Shown piece after piece: positions 23,556-31,855 of a DNA stretch of 64,000 nt. The notes below the pieces were generated by a model. The model did not search any database. It was not told the origin of the DNA and saw only the letters and a list, made by a program, of their open reading frames with translations. Position numbers and translations under genes: made by a program. The DNA is taken from contig NZ_CP045529.1 in NCBI RefSeq assembly GCF_009429125.1, positions 806,001-870,000 of the forward strand, read 5' to 3'. Origin of the DNA: Luteimicrobium xylanilyticum. GTDB lineage: Bacteria; Actinomycetota; Actinomycetes; Actinomycetales; Cellulomonadaceae. Within the stretch, counting starts at the first letter, position 1. Each line of letters begins with the position of its first letter.

Positions 23556-24084
23556 CGGCGACCCACCGCCCGTGCTTGTGGCCGACGTCCTCGAGGCGCC
23601 CGGCCGCGCCGAAGCCGTGCCGTTCGTGCAGGGTCGCGGACGGGGTGCGTGCGACCGTGCCGGCAGGGTCGTCGGGGTCGGGCCCGTCCGCGATCACGGC
23701 GATCACCTCGCGGGCCCCGGCGTCGCGCGCCCCGTCGAGCACCGCGTCCAGCAGACGACCGCCAAGTCCCTGGCCGGTCGCAGCGGGGTCGAGGTAGATC
23801 GTCTCCTCGACGGTGCGGCCGTACGCCGCCTTGGGGCGGTACTGCCCGGTGTAGGCGAAGCCGAGGACGTGGGGGGCGTCGTCGTCGGCGAGCGGACCGG
23901 TGGCCACGAGGAAGGGCCAGCCCGCGCGGGTGAGCGCGGCGTGCTTGTCGTGCCAGGTCTCGAGCGTGGGCGGCTCGGTGTCGAAGGTCGCGAGCGTGTG
24001 CTCGACGTAGTGCGCGTAGATGCGCGCGACGTCGGCCAGGTCGTCGGGGACGGCGGGTCGGATCTCCAGGGCGGTGGTCGGCAT
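23518..24084 (-). CDS. GNAT family N-acetyltransferase (phosphinothricin/methionine sulfoximine type)
   Basis: A cytoplasmic acetyl-CoA-dependent acetyltransferase of 188 residues. The pattern fits the PAT/MddA group: IRPAVPDDLADVARIYAHYV at the start, TFDTEPPT, a GFAYTGQYRPKAAY strand pair, TVEETIYLD, and the acetyl-CoA loop ATGQGLGGRLLDAVL. A short insertion (DGPDPDDPAGTVART) sits where most members have the N-x-x-S motif. The start is the ATG at 24084, which immediately precedes the first strand. Likely substrates are glutamine-synthetase inhibitors or methionine derivatives. Confidence 0.85.
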   Translation of the reverse strand: MPTTALEIRPAVPDDLADVARIYAHYVEHTLATFDTEPPTLETWHDKHAALTRAGWPFLVATGPLADDDAPHVLGFAYTGQYRPKAAYGRTVEETIYLDPAATGQGLGGRLLDAVLDGARDAGAREVIAVIADGPDPDDPAGTVARTPSATLHERHGFGAAGRLEDVGHKHGRWVAVTLYQRSLRPPA

Positions 24085-24130
24085 GCGTCCGATCCTGGCA
24101 CGGCGCCCCCGGACGGGCGGTGGTGCCCGC

Positions 24131-25816
24131 TCAGTCCCCGGGACCGAGCGGCTCCTGCGGCACCTCGGTGGTCGTCGGCTCGGGCCACGGCTTGCGCTCC
24201 GAGACCGACGCGACACCCTTCTTGGTCACGGACACGAGCTGCCAGTCGACGATCCGGTGCGTCTCGGTGTCGAACCGCAGGACCGTCATCTCGGAGGTCC
24301 CGTGGAGCGGCCCGACCGTCGGCTGCCCGAGCGTCGCGCCCGCCGTGGACGAGTTCACGTACCGGATCCCCAGGCCGACCTGCGTGGGGTCGATGCGCCG
24401 GTGCAGGTGGCCGGAGACCTGGGCCGGCACGCAGCCGGACTCGAGCGGGACCGCCCCGATGACGGGGTCGTGGATGAGCAGCAGGTCGACGCCGGGCACG
24501 CCGTCCTTCTCGGCGTCGCACGCCGTGTCGGTGAGCGCCTGCGCCTGCTCGTCCTGGCTCACGTCGCCGGACTGGTGGGACGCGACCCCGATCCGGGTCT
24601 GCAGCACGTCGTGGTCGCCGATGATCCGCACTCCCTTGACGTCGACCACCGAGCCGTCGAGCACCGTCCAGCCGGCGTCGCGCGCGAACTTCGCGACGAG
24701 CGGGCTGTCGTGGTTGCCGTTCGCCATCACGGTGGGGATCTTCTTCGGGATCGCGCGGGCGAAGCTGTCGACGCAGACCTGCTCGACGGCGGTGCCGTTG
24801 ATCGTCGTGTCGCCCGCGTTGAGGACGACCTGCGCGCCCGACCGTTCGACGGCGGTGTGGATGAGCGGCGACATCCCCGTGTTGCAGTGCAGGTCGGAGA
24901 TGACCAGGAGGGTCACGAGGTTCGACGAGGGCGTCGGGCTCGGGGTCGGCGTGTCCGTCGCCCCGGTCCCGGTCGCCGGTGCGGTGGGCGCGGTCGTCGC
25001 CTGCGCCTGCGCGAGGGCGTCCTCGGCCTGCTGCGCCTCGTCGCGCTCGTCCCACGCGGCCTGGAGGTTCCGGTTCGCCTTCGCGTAGAACTCCTCGGAG
25101 CCCTGGTACGCGGTGACGAGCTGTTCGCCGTAGGTGTTGATCACGCCCGCGAGGCGGCCGGTGATCCGGGCGCCCGCGAGCGGCGTGCCCGCAAAGAGGG
25201 GACTGCCCTTCTGAGCGGTGGTCGTCGAGGTGCCGGGCTCCGACGAGCTGAGCGTGAACGTCGCCGCGACGACCACCACGAGGCCCGCGGCGAGCTCCCA
25301 CGTGTGCCGCCCGGCCATGGTCGCGAGCTCGCGCCGTCGGGCCCGGCCGAGCAGCAGGACGAGCGCCGTGGTGGCGAGCGCGACCACGGCGAGCGCCACG
25401 AGTGTGCGCCAGAGCGCGTCGACCGCGAGCGCGCGGACCGCGCGGTGCACCGTGATGTCGGGGGTCGCGAAGAACTGCAGGTACGACTGGACGTCCGTGC
25501 CGAGCGCGTCGAGGTTCTGGGCGGGCGAGACCGACGTCAGCTCGGCGGGGATCTCCTTGACGACGACCCTCACCCCGAGCCCCAGCGGGGCGGGCGAGTC
25601 GAGCTCGACCGTGCCCAGCGGGCCCAGGTCCACCACGACCAGCCCGTCGGTGGTGACCTCGTACCGGGCCTCGTGGGGCCCGAGGCTGAGGTCGGCGCTC
25701 GCGGTCGTCACGCCCCATGCGGTGCACGCGAGCACGGCGACGACCGCGCCGACGGTCCAGCGGAGCCAGCGCGGAGGGACCCAGGGGTGGGCGGGCTTGG
25801 CGGTCGTGTCGGGCAT
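24131..25816 (-). CDS. membrane-anchored metallophosphoesterase
   Basis: A 561-residue protein. An N-terminal helix (WTVGAVVAVLACTAWGV), an external segment, and a second helix pair near residues 150-205 precede the calcineurin-like domain (from about residue 275). The metal-binding motifs are all there: VISDLHCN, NAGDTTING, ANGNHDSPL, GDHDVL, and SGHLHRR. A linker rich in T, P and A joins the parts. The phosphoesterase domain should be extracytoplasmic, which fits a role on cell-wall or nucleotide phosphoesters, but the substrate is unknown. A GGGTGG site precedes the ATG. Confidence 0.87.
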   Translation of the reverse strand: MPDTTAKPAHPWVPPRWLRWTVGAVVAVLACTAWGVTTASADLSLGPHEARYEVTTDGLVVVDLGPLGTVELDSPAPLGLGVRVVVKEIPAELTSVSPAQNLDALGTDVQSYLQFFATPDITVHRAVRALAVDALWRTLVALAVVALATTALVLLLGRARRRELATMAGRHTWELAAGLVVVVAATFTLSSSEPGTSTTTAQKGSPLFAGTPLAGARITGRLAGVINTYGEQLVTAYQGSEEFYAKANRNLQAAWDERDEAQQAEDALAQAQATTAPTAPATGTGATDTPTPSPTPSSNLVTLLVISDLHCNTGMSPLIHTAVERSGAQVVLNAGDTTINGTAVEQVCVDSFARAIPKKIPTVMANGNHDSPLVAKFARDAGWTVLDGSVVDVKGVRIIGDHDVLQTRIGVASHQSGDVSQDEQAQALTDTACDAEKDGVPGVDLLLIHDPVIGAVPLESGCVPAQVSGHLHRRIDPTQVGLGIRYVNSSTAGATLGQPTVGPLHGTSEMTVLRFDTETHRIVDWQLVSVTKKGVASVSERKPWPEPTTTEVPQEPLGPGD

Positions 25817-25901
25817 CGCCACCACCCTTTCACCTGGCTGCGGCGCATGCATCCGAGGTGGTCGCGAGCATGCCCGTGGCGGTCAGGTGCAGACTGGCGG
25901 G

Positions 25902-26531
25902 GTGTCGTCACCGGGGACCGGGCGTGCGTACTCGTTCGTCTCGCGCTGGGCTCTCGCGGCCCCGCGCGAGGCGTGCTGGGCGGTGCTCGCGGACCCGGAG
26001 CTGTCGTGGCCGCGCTGGTGGCCGGGGCTGCGCGGCCGCGTCGTCGCGCTCACCGACGACGGCGCCCGGCAGGGTTCGCGTGCGGCGCTCGCGTTCCGCA
26101 CGCCGTTCGGGCGGCGGCTGCGGCTCGAGCTCGAGGCGACGACGGTCGAGCCGCCGTCGTCGGCGCGCTTCGAGGTGACCGGGGACCTCGTCGGGACCGG
26201 CGTGGTCACGGTGTCGGACGCCGGGCCGGGGGCGAGCGTCGTCGTCGTGCACTGGGACGTGCGGACGGCACGGTGGTGGCTCGACCCCGTCGGCCCGCTG
26301 TCCCGGCCGCTCGCCGTGTGGTCGCACGCGCGGGTCATGCGGGCGGGGGAGCGGGGCCTGGCCGCGGACCTCGCCGGCGGGCGCGTCTCCGAAGACTCAG
26401 GCGGGGACGTCGCGGCGGCGGAAGGTCTCCAGCCCGACGGCGCCCAGAGCCAGGGCGACCGCCACCAGCCATCCGGCGGCGACGCCGTCGTACGTGTCCA
26501 CGGGCAGCGCGCCGAGGTGGTCGAGCGGTGA
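25902..26531 (+). CDS. SRPBCC family (START-like) protein
   Basis: The first 150 residues form a SRPBCC/polyketide-cyclase-like ligand-binding fold: SFVSRWALAAPREACWAVLAD, the WPRWWPGL segment, paired strands, and the VHWDVRTARWWLDPVGPLSRPL helix region. Family members usually stop at about 150-160 residues. Here the frame stays open for 50 more residues of low-complexity, Gly/Gln-rich sequence that overlaps the converging permease gene by 135 bases. Either the true protein carries an odd tail or a stop was lost. A GTG at 25887 is an alternative start. Function unknown. Confidence 0.7.
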   Translation: MSSPGTGRAYSFVSRWALAAPREACWAVLADPELSWPRWWPGLRGRVVALTDDGARQGSRAALAFRTPFGRRLRLELEATTVEPPSSARFEVTGDLVGTGVVTVSDAGPGASVVVVHWDVRTARWWLDPVGPLSRPLAVWSHARVMRAGERGLAADLAGGRVSEDSGGDVAAAEGLQPDGAQSQGDRHQPSGGDAVVRVHGQRAEVVER

Positions 26532-28013
26532 CAGGTCGCGCGCCCAGACCGGTAGCGACAACGTGTCGCCGAGCGTCGCGACGACTGCGGCCCACGCCGC
26601 CACGGCCCAGGCGGCCTGCTGCGCGCGCGGGGCGACACCGAACAGGGCGAGCGCGACACCCCCGCACACCAGCACGGCGGGCAGGTAGCCGAGCGCGGCG
26701 CCCGTGAGCGCACCGGTCCGTCCGGGCTCGTCGAGGCTGACGGCGGCCCCCGCCCCGGCGGCGAGGCCGCCCACGACCAGCACGGCGAGGGCGGTCGTGA
26801 GCGCGGCGACCGTGTCGCCGAGCGCCCAGGCACGCCGGCCCACGGGTCGCGCGAGGGCCTCCTCGGCGAGCCCGCCCGACTCCTGTTCGCGGAGCGCGGC
26901 GACCCCCTGGACCGCGGCGGCCGCGGCCAGCAGGGCGACGACCTCGACGGTGAGGGCGAGGTAGCCGTCCGCGGGCTCCGTCCCGGTCGCGAGCACCCCG
27001 CCGACGTCGCTCGAGCCGAGCGCCGACCCGGCCTCCTTCGCCAGAGCGCCGAACACCCCGCCGACGACGAACGCGACCGCGCACCACCCGCCCGCGGTTC
27101 CCCCGGCGCGGCGCAGGGCGAGCGCGAGCGGCGAGCCGAGCAGCCCGGAGGCGTGGGCGGCGCCGCTCCGCGAGGCGACCAGCCCGGCGCCGAGGTCCCG
27201 ACGCCCGACGAGCGCCACCGCCGCCCCGAGGAGCAGCACCGCGGCCGCGACGAGCAGGAGCAGGGGCCAGGCCCGCGCGTCGTCGGCGAAGGCACGTGTC
27301 TCCTGGAGCCAGGCCAGCGGTGACGTCCAGCGCAGCCAGGACGCCGCGCCGCTGACGTCGCCGACGGCACGCAGGACGTAGGCGAGCACGAGCGCACCCA
27401 GGCCGAGCGCCCACACGCCGCGGCTGCGTCGGACGACCTGCGCCGCGAGCGCCGCGACGCCGAGCCAGACGAGCCCGAGCCCGAGGTAGGAGGCCGCGTA
27501 GACCGCGGACGGGCCGGTGGGCACGCCGGCCGCCGCGAGCGCACCCCAGGTGCCGAGGGCCAGTACGACGAGGCACGCAGCCACGACGACCGTCACTGCG
27601 GCGAGCTGCGCGGCCCGGCCCACGCCGCGCGAGCGCACCAGCTCGAGCAGCCCGTCCTCCTCCTCGCGCCGGGTGCCGCGTGCGACCAGTGACACGGCCA
27701 GGAGCGGGACGAGGACCGTGCCGAGGAACGCCCACTCGTCCGCGACGATCCCGCCCACCGTGGTCGCGCCGTACGGGATGCCGTTGATCGCCTCGAACGC
27801 GGGGTTCCCGGTGATGGCGTCCGCGTAGCCCTGGCGCTTGCTCGCGGTGTCGTAGAGGCCGGCGACGCCCTGGACCGTGCCGCCGAACAGGAGGACCGGG
27901 GCGACGGCCCAGGTGAGGACCGCCCAGCGGTCGGCCCGCCAGCGGACGCGGACGAGCGTCGCGGTGCCCGCGAACATGCCGGCGAACCTGCCGGCGTCCG
28001 ACCGGGAGGTCAT
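26397..28013 (-). CDS. ABC exporter permease (tetronasin/multidrug type)
   Basis: A 538-residue membrane protein with about twelve helices and an internal repeat (two ABC-2-like halves, each with the EEEDGLLELVRSRGVGR or EQESGGLAEEALARPVGRR cytoplasmic motif). This matches the large actinobacterial exporters that pair with a DrrA-like ATPase. The start overlaps the ATPase stop (ATGA). Regulated with the ATPase by the divergent TetR gene, by inference. Confidence 0.88.
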   Translation of the reverse strand: MTSRSDAGRFAGMFAGTATLVRVRWRADRWAVLTWAVAPVLLFGGTVQGVAGLYDTASKRQGYADAITGNPAFEAINGIPYGATTVGGIVADEWAFLGTVLVPLLAVSLVARGTRREEEDGLLELVRSRGVGRAAQLAAVTVVVAACLVVLALGTWGALAAAGVPTGPSAVYAASYLGLGLVWLGVAALAAQVVRRSRGVWALGLGALVLAYVLRAVGDVSGAASWLRWTSPLAWLQETRAFADDARAWPLLLLVAAAVLLLGAAVALVGRRDLGAGLVASRSGAAHASGLLGSPLALALRRAGGTAGGWCAVAFVVGGVFGALAKEAGSALGSSDVGGVLATGTEPADGYLALTVEVVALLAAAAAVQGVAALREQESGGLAEEALARPVGRRAWALGDTVAALTTALAVLVVGGLAAGAGAAVSLDEPGRTGALTGAALGYLPAVLVCGGVALALFGVAPRAQQAAWAVAAWAAVVATLGDTLSLPVWARDLSPLDHLGALPVDTYDGVAAGWLVAVALALGAVGLETFRRRDVPA

Positions 28014-28978
28014 GCGACCGCCCCGGCGGTGCGGTCGGGCTCGGTGCCGTCGTGCTCGGTGCCGTCGGATCCCGAGGCGTAGGCCGACAGGAACAGCTCG
28101 TCGAGGGACGGTGGCGTCGCGACGAGCGTCTCGAGGCCTGCGTGCTGGAGTGCGGCGAGCGCCTCGGCCAGCTGCGCGGGCGGCACGGTGAACCTCGTGG
28201 CGTGGGAGGCGGCGTCGTGCCCGGGGGCGGCGTCGATGGCGAGGTCGGCGACGCCGTCGACGGCCGCGAGCCCCTCGACCGGTTCCCGGGTGGTGGCTCT
28301 GACGGTCGTGCGGGTATGGCGGCGCAGGTCGGCGAGGGTGCCCGAGGTGACGTCGCGTCCGCGCCGGATGATCGTGACCTCGTCGCACAGGGCCTCGACC
28401 TCGCCCAGGATGTGGCTCGAGAGGAGCACGGTCGTCCCGGCGTGCGCGGACTCACGCACGCACTCCTGGAAGACCTCCTCCATGAGCAGGTCGAGCCCGG
28501 ACGTGGGTTCGTCGAGGACCAGCACGTCGACGTCGCTCGCGAACGCCGCGACGAGGGCCACCTTCTGGCGGTTGCCCTTGGACAGGTCGCCCGCCCTGCG
28601 GGTGGGGTCCAGCTCGAAGCGTTCGAGGAGCTCGGCGCGGCGCGAGCGGTCGAGGGAGGGGCCCGTCGCGGCCAGCAGGTCGAGGCACTGGCCGGCGGTC
28701 AGCCTGCGCCACAGCGCCACGTCGCCGGGGACGTACGCGAGGCGCCGGTGGAGTGCGACCGCGTCGCGCCACGGGTCGCCGCCGAGGAGGCGGGCGGCGC
28801 CGCCGTCGGGCCGGACGAGCCCGAGCAGGACGCGGATCGTCGTCGACTTCCCCGCACCGTTGGGGCCGAGGAAGCCGTGGACCGTGCCTTCGCGGACCTG
28901 CAGGTCGAGGCCGTCGAGCGCGAGCGTGCGGCCGAACCGCTTCCGCAGGCCCCGGACGTCGATCGTCATGCCCTCCAC
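28010..28978 (-). CDS. ABC exporter ATP-binding protein (DrrA-like)
   Basis: A 322-residue ATPase. Walker A is GPNGAGKSTTIR, the signature segment is LSKGNRQKVALVAAF, Walker B is DVLVLDEPTSGLD, and the H-loop is VLLSSHILGE. The C-terminal 90 residues form the accessory domain seen in drug exporters. Two adjacent GTG codons (28981, 28978) and an ATG (28969) are possible starts. The AGGAGG site best fits the GTG at 28978. Drives the downstream permease. Confidence 0.9.
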   Translation of the reverse strand: MEGMTIDVRGLRKRFGRTLALDGLDLQVREGTVHGFLGPNGAGKSTTIRVLLGLVRPDGGAARLLGGDPWRDAVALHRRLAYVPGDVALWRRLTAGQCLDLLAATGPSLDRSRRAELLERFELDPTRRAGDLSKGNRQKVALVAAFASDVDVLVLDEPTSGLDLLMEEVFQECVRESAHAGTTVLLSSHILGEVEALCDEVTIIRRGRDVTSGTLADLRRHTRTTVRATTREPVEGLAAVDGVADLAIDAAPGHDAASHATRFTVPPAQLAEALAALQHAGLETLVATPPSLDELFLSAYASGSDGTEHDGTEPDRTAGAVA

Positions 28979-28993
28979 CACGCGCCTCCTCGA

Positions 28994-29025
28994 TGCCAGA
29001 ACTGGCAGTCACTGCCTCATGGCAG
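28994..29025. promoter_or_regulatory. operator array TGCCAG-CTGGCA / CTGCC-GGCAG
   Basis: TGCCAGAACTGGCA (28994-29007) and CTGCCTCATGGCAG (29012-29025) are two palindromes with centres 18 bp apart. Their facing halves form a third dyad (GGCAGTCACTGCC). The array lies between the exporter operon and the tetR gene. A TACACT -10-like box follows at 29032-29037. Confidence 0.65.
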
Positions 29026-29061
29026 AGACTGTACACTCCTGTCACGGAGGAAGGAAGAGTG

Positions 29062-29721
29062 ATGGCAGCGAGCGACGCACCGACGCCCGCCCTCGGGCTG
29101 CGCGAGGCCAAGCGCCGGCAGGCGATGGGGCAGATCCAGCGGGTCGCCCTCGACCTCTTCGACGCCCACGGGTACGCGGCCGTCACGGTCGAGCAGATCG
29201 CCGCCGCGGCGCACGTCGCACCGCGGTCCGTCTACCGGTACTTCGGGACCAAGGACGGCATCCTGCTCACGCAGCCGGAGGACGACGACATGGTCGCCGT
29301 GCTCGCAGGCGCCGTCGGGCACCAGGACCTGCTCGACTCCGTGCGGGCCCTCGTCCCGCTGTTCACGAGCGAGGAGTTCGCCGACCCGGCCGGGTACTGG
29401 GCCCGGGTCATGCACTACGTGCGCACAGTTCCCGAGCTCGCGCGCGCCTTCGCCGTCGGCGCTCTCGAGATCGCCGACGGGCTCGGCGCCGCACAGGCGA
29501 CCGCACGGGGTCTCGCGCCCGACGACCTCGTGACCCGGGTCCGGGCGCGCGCCGTCGTCGGGGCGCTCGCGGCCGCGGTCGGCGACTGGTACGCGCACCC
29601 CGAGGGCGGGCCCGGGGAGCACGCCGCCCGCATGGCCGAGCGGATGCACCGTGGGCTCGACGCGCTCACGGAGCCCGCGGTCGGGCCTGAGCCGGGCTCA
29701 GAACGCGTACGGGAAGCGTGA
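29062..29721 (+). CDS. TetR family transcriptional regulator of the ABC exporter
   Basis: A 219-residue regulator. The N-terminal HTH reads VALDLFDAHGYAAVTVEQIAA, then AAHVAPRSVYRYFGTKDGIL. The C-terminal domain has the RARAVVGALAAAVGDWYAHP region common in actinobacterial exporter repressors. The ATG follows a purine-rich GGAGGAAGGAAG site. It is divergent from the exporter with the double palindrome between, so a repressor of both directions is likely. The 3' end overlaps the converging menB gene by 24 bases. Confidence 0.9.
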   Translation: MAASDAPTPALGLREAKRRQAMGQIQRVALDLFDAHGYAAVTVEQIAAAAHVAPRSVYRYFGTKDGILLTQPEDDDMVAVLAGAVGHQDLLDSVRALVPLFTSEEFADPAGYWARVMHYVRTVPELARAFAVGALEIADGLGAAQATARGLAPDDLVTRVRARAVVGALAAAVGDWYAHPEGGPGEHAARMAERMHRGLDALTEPAVGPEPGSERVREA

Positions 29722-30735
29722 CCAGTCGGGGTCGCGGCGCTCGAGGAACGCGTCGCGCCCCTCGACGGCCTCGTCGGTCGTGTACGCCAGGCGGGTCGCC
29801 TCCCCGGCGAAGACCTGCTGGCCCATGAGGCCGTCGTCGGCGAGGTTGAACGCGAACTTGAGCATGCGGATCGCCTGCGGCGACTTGGTGGCGATGGTCC
29901 GCGCGTACTCGAGGGCGAGGTCCTCGAGGTCGGCGTGGTCGGCGACCTCGTTGACGGCGCCCCAGTCGTAGGCGTCCTGGGCGGAGTACTCGCGGGCCAG
30001 GAAGAAGATCTCGCGGGCCCGCTTCTGCCCGACCTGCCGCGCGAGGTACGCGGAGCCGTACCCGCCGTCGAACGACCCGACGTTCGCGTCGGTCTGCTTG
30101 AACCGGGCGTGCTCACGGCTCGCGATCGACAGGTCCGCGACGACGTGCAGCGAGTGGCCGCCGCCCGCGGCCCACCCGTTCACGACGGCGATCACGACCT
30201 TGGGCATGGTCCGGATCAGGCGCTGCACCTCGAGGATGTGCAGGCGGCCGGCGCGCGCGGGGTCGATGTGGTCTGCCGTGTCCGCGGGCCGCGTGCCGCC
30301 GCCGGTGGGGTTCTCGACGGCCGTCGTGTACTGGTAGCCCGACCGCCCGCGGATCCGCTGGTCGCCGCCCGAGCAGAACGCCCAGCCGCCGTCCTTCGGC
30401 GAGGGGCCGTTGCCGGTCAGCAGGACGGTCCCGACGTCGGACGTCATGCGGGCGTGGTCGAGGGCCCGGTAGAGCTCGTCGACGGTGTGCGGGCGGAACG
30501 CGTTGCGGACCTCGGGCCGGTCGAAGGCGATCCGGACGACGGGCAGGTCGCGAGACGTCGTGGTGCCGTCGGGGGCCGTGGTCCGTTCGACGCCCCGGTG
30601 GTAGGTGAGGTCGGTGAGGTCCTCGAAGCCGGCGACGGTGCGCCACCGACGGGGGTCGAACGTCTCGGACACGCGCTCCGGGAGGTCGGAGGCGTTCGCG
30701 GAGGAGGGGGCGGCGTCGTCGGTCACGGCGTCCAT
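29698..30735 (-). CDS. menB: 1,4-dihydroxy-2-naphthoyl-CoA synthase
   Basis: Crotonase-fold enzyme (345 residues, long like other actinobacterial MenB) that cyclises o-succinylbenzoyl-CoA. The oxyanion-hole segment is AFCSGGDQRIRG. It has the long Gly-rich insert with SGYQYT, then VNGWAAGGGHSLHVVADLSI, TDANVGSFDGGYGSAYLARQ with the catalytic Asp region, and a C-terminal DPDWSRFPY with the trimer-contact Tyr. The first 20 residues are Ala/Ser/Asp-rich and disordered. Menaquinone pathway neighbours menC, menD and menF lie beyond an exporter-regulator insertion. Confidence 0.95.
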   Translation of the reverse strand: MDAVTDDAAPSSANASDLPERVSETFDPRRWRTVAGFEDLTDLTYHRGVERTTAPDGTTTSRDLPVVRIAFDRPEVRNAFRPHTVDELYRALDHARMTSDVGTVLLTGNGPSPKDGGWAFCSGGDQRIRGRSGYQYTTAVENPTGGGTRPADTADHIDPARAGRLHILEVQRLIRTMPKVVIAVVNGWAAGGGHSLHVVADLSIASREHARFKQTDANVGSFDGGYGSAYLARQVGQKRAREIFFLAREYSAQDAYDWGAVNEVADHADLEDLALEYARTIATKSPQAIRMLKFAFNLADDGLMGQQVFAGEATRLAYTTDEAVEGRDAFLERRDPDWSRFPYAF

Positions 30736-30768
30736 GCTAGTGAGCCTCGCTGCTCGTGAGCCTCGTTA

Positions 30769-30784
30769 TGGTACGCTAGTACCA
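30769..30784. promoter_or_regulatory. putative TetR operator TGGTAC-N4-GTACCA
   Basis: A perfect six-base-arm palindrome around GCTA. It lies upstream of the SMR exporter and its TetR gene and overlaps likely -10 sequences (TATGGT at 30767-30772). Two direct copies of GTGAGCCTCG (30740-30749 and 30756-30765) lie just before it. Confidence 0.55.
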
Positions 30785-30789
30785 CTTCA

Positions 30790-30825
30790 CGCGACCCGAC
30801 GGCGGACCTGACACCCGGGGTCGCG
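30790..30825 (+). promoter_or_regulatory. structured leader before the SMR exporter gene
   Basis: CGCGACCC pairs with GGGTCGCG and encloses a small hairpin CCG-ACGG-CGG. An ACGR tetraloop is a hallmark of guanidine-II riboswitches, and the gene looks like a guanidinium exporter. Only one such loop is seen where the known class has two, so this is not a confident riboswitch call. Confidence 0.3.
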
Positions 30826-30848
30826 CGTCGTCACCAGCGGAGGCGAAC

Positions 30849-31208
30849 GTGAACGCCATCTCCACCACCACCGGTACCGGGCTCGCCTGGGGCGTCCTCA
30901 TCGTGTCGGGAGGGTTCGAGGCCGGCTGGGCGCTGTGCCTCAAGGCCTCGCACGGCTTCAGCAGGCTCTGGCCGAGCGTCGGGTTCGTCGTCCTGCTCGC
31001 CGCCTCGATGGTCGGTCTGTCCTATGCGTTACGCTCCCTGCCCGTGGGTGTCGCCTACGGCGTGTGGGTGGGCGTCGGCGCCACCGCGACGGCCCTGTTG
31101 GCGATCCCGCTCTTCGGGGAGACTGTCACGGTGCTGAAGATCGTGTCCCTCGCGCTCGTCGTCGCAGGGATCGTCGGCCTGAACCTCGCAGGGGGAGGAC
31201 ACGCATGA
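30849..31208 (+). CDS. SMR family exporter, Gdx/SugE subtype
   Basis: A 119-residue four-helix small multidrug resistance protein. The FEAGWALCLKASHGFSRLWP stretch holds the membrane Glu, and the H/S-x-GF-x-R-L-x-P pattern marks the Gdx (guanidinium/H+ antiporter) subtype rather than EmrE. The third helix segment LPVGVAYGVWVGVGATATAL is also typical. A GGAGG site precedes the GTG start. The stop overlaps the following tetR start (ATGA). Many Gdx genes occur as pairs; this one is single, so a homodimer is expected. Confidence 0.88.
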   Translation: MNAISTTTGTGLAWGVLIVSGGFEAGWALCLKASHGFSRLWPSVGFVVLLAASMVGLSYALRSLPVGVAYGVWVGVGATATALLAIPLFGETVTVLKIVSLALVVAGIVGLNLAGGGHA

Positions 31209-31855
31209 CCCAAGCAGACCCCGACAGGCCGCGTCGGCCCGCGGCTGCCCGTGCTCCGCGCAAGCCCCGCGAGCCCCGCCGGCAGAGCCGAGGTGCGCAG
31301 CGTCGCGACGCCATCGTCCGGGCCGCGGCCGAGCTGATCCTCTCCGAGGGTCCCGCCGGCGTGACCCACCGGACGGTCGCCGCCCAGGCTGACGTCCCGC
31401 TCGCGGCGACCACCTACTACTTCTCCGGTCTCGACGAGCTCGTCGAGACCGCCGGGCGCCTCCTCGTCGAGCGCTGGACCGCGCACACGCGCGAGGTCGT
31501 CGAGCGCGAGGACGTCCCCACCGGTGCCGCCGACAAGGCCGAACGGATCGTCGACGCCATCGGGCCCAGCGGCGACGACGCCGCCGTCCGCGGGTTCTAC
31601 GAGCACCTCGTCGCCGCCGGCCGGTCGGCCGCGCTCGGTCGCGCCTACGCGGAGACCCGCGACGGGCTCGACGACGCCGTCTCCGCGCTCCTCGCGAAGC
31701 TCGGCCTCGACATCTCGCCGCAGCTCATCGTCGCGGTCGTCGACGGTGCGGCCCTCACCGCGCTGTCCGAGGGGCGGTCCGTCCGGCCGGTCGCGCTCCA
31801 GCTCACCCGCGAGGTCGTCGAGCAGACCGAACGCCACCAGCGGGGCGAGCGGTGA
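31205..31855 (+). CDS. TetR family regulator co-transcribed with Gdx-type exporter
   Basis: A 216-residue repressor with a disordered basic, Pro-rich N-terminus of about 38 residues. The HTH follows: RRDAIVRAAAELILSEGPAG, then VTHRTVAAQADVPLAATTYYFSG, the latter typical of the AcrR-like group with a TTYYxF recognition helix. The C-terminal ligand domain runs from about residue 90. It overlaps the exporter gene upstream and menC downstream (GTGA). The palindrome at 30769-30784 is the probable operator, so the operon may be autoregulated, with menC drawn into the same transcript. Confidence 0.88.
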   Translation: MTQADPDRPRRPAAARAPRKPREPRRQSRGAQRRDAIVRAAAELILSEGPAGVTHRTVAAQADVPLAATTYYFSGLDELVETAGRLLVERWTAHTREVVEREDVPTGAADKAERIVDAIGPSGDDAAVRGFYEHLVAAGRSAALGRAYAETRDGLDDAVSALLAKLGLDISPQLIVAVVDGAALTALSEGRSVRPVALQLTREVVEQTERHQRGER

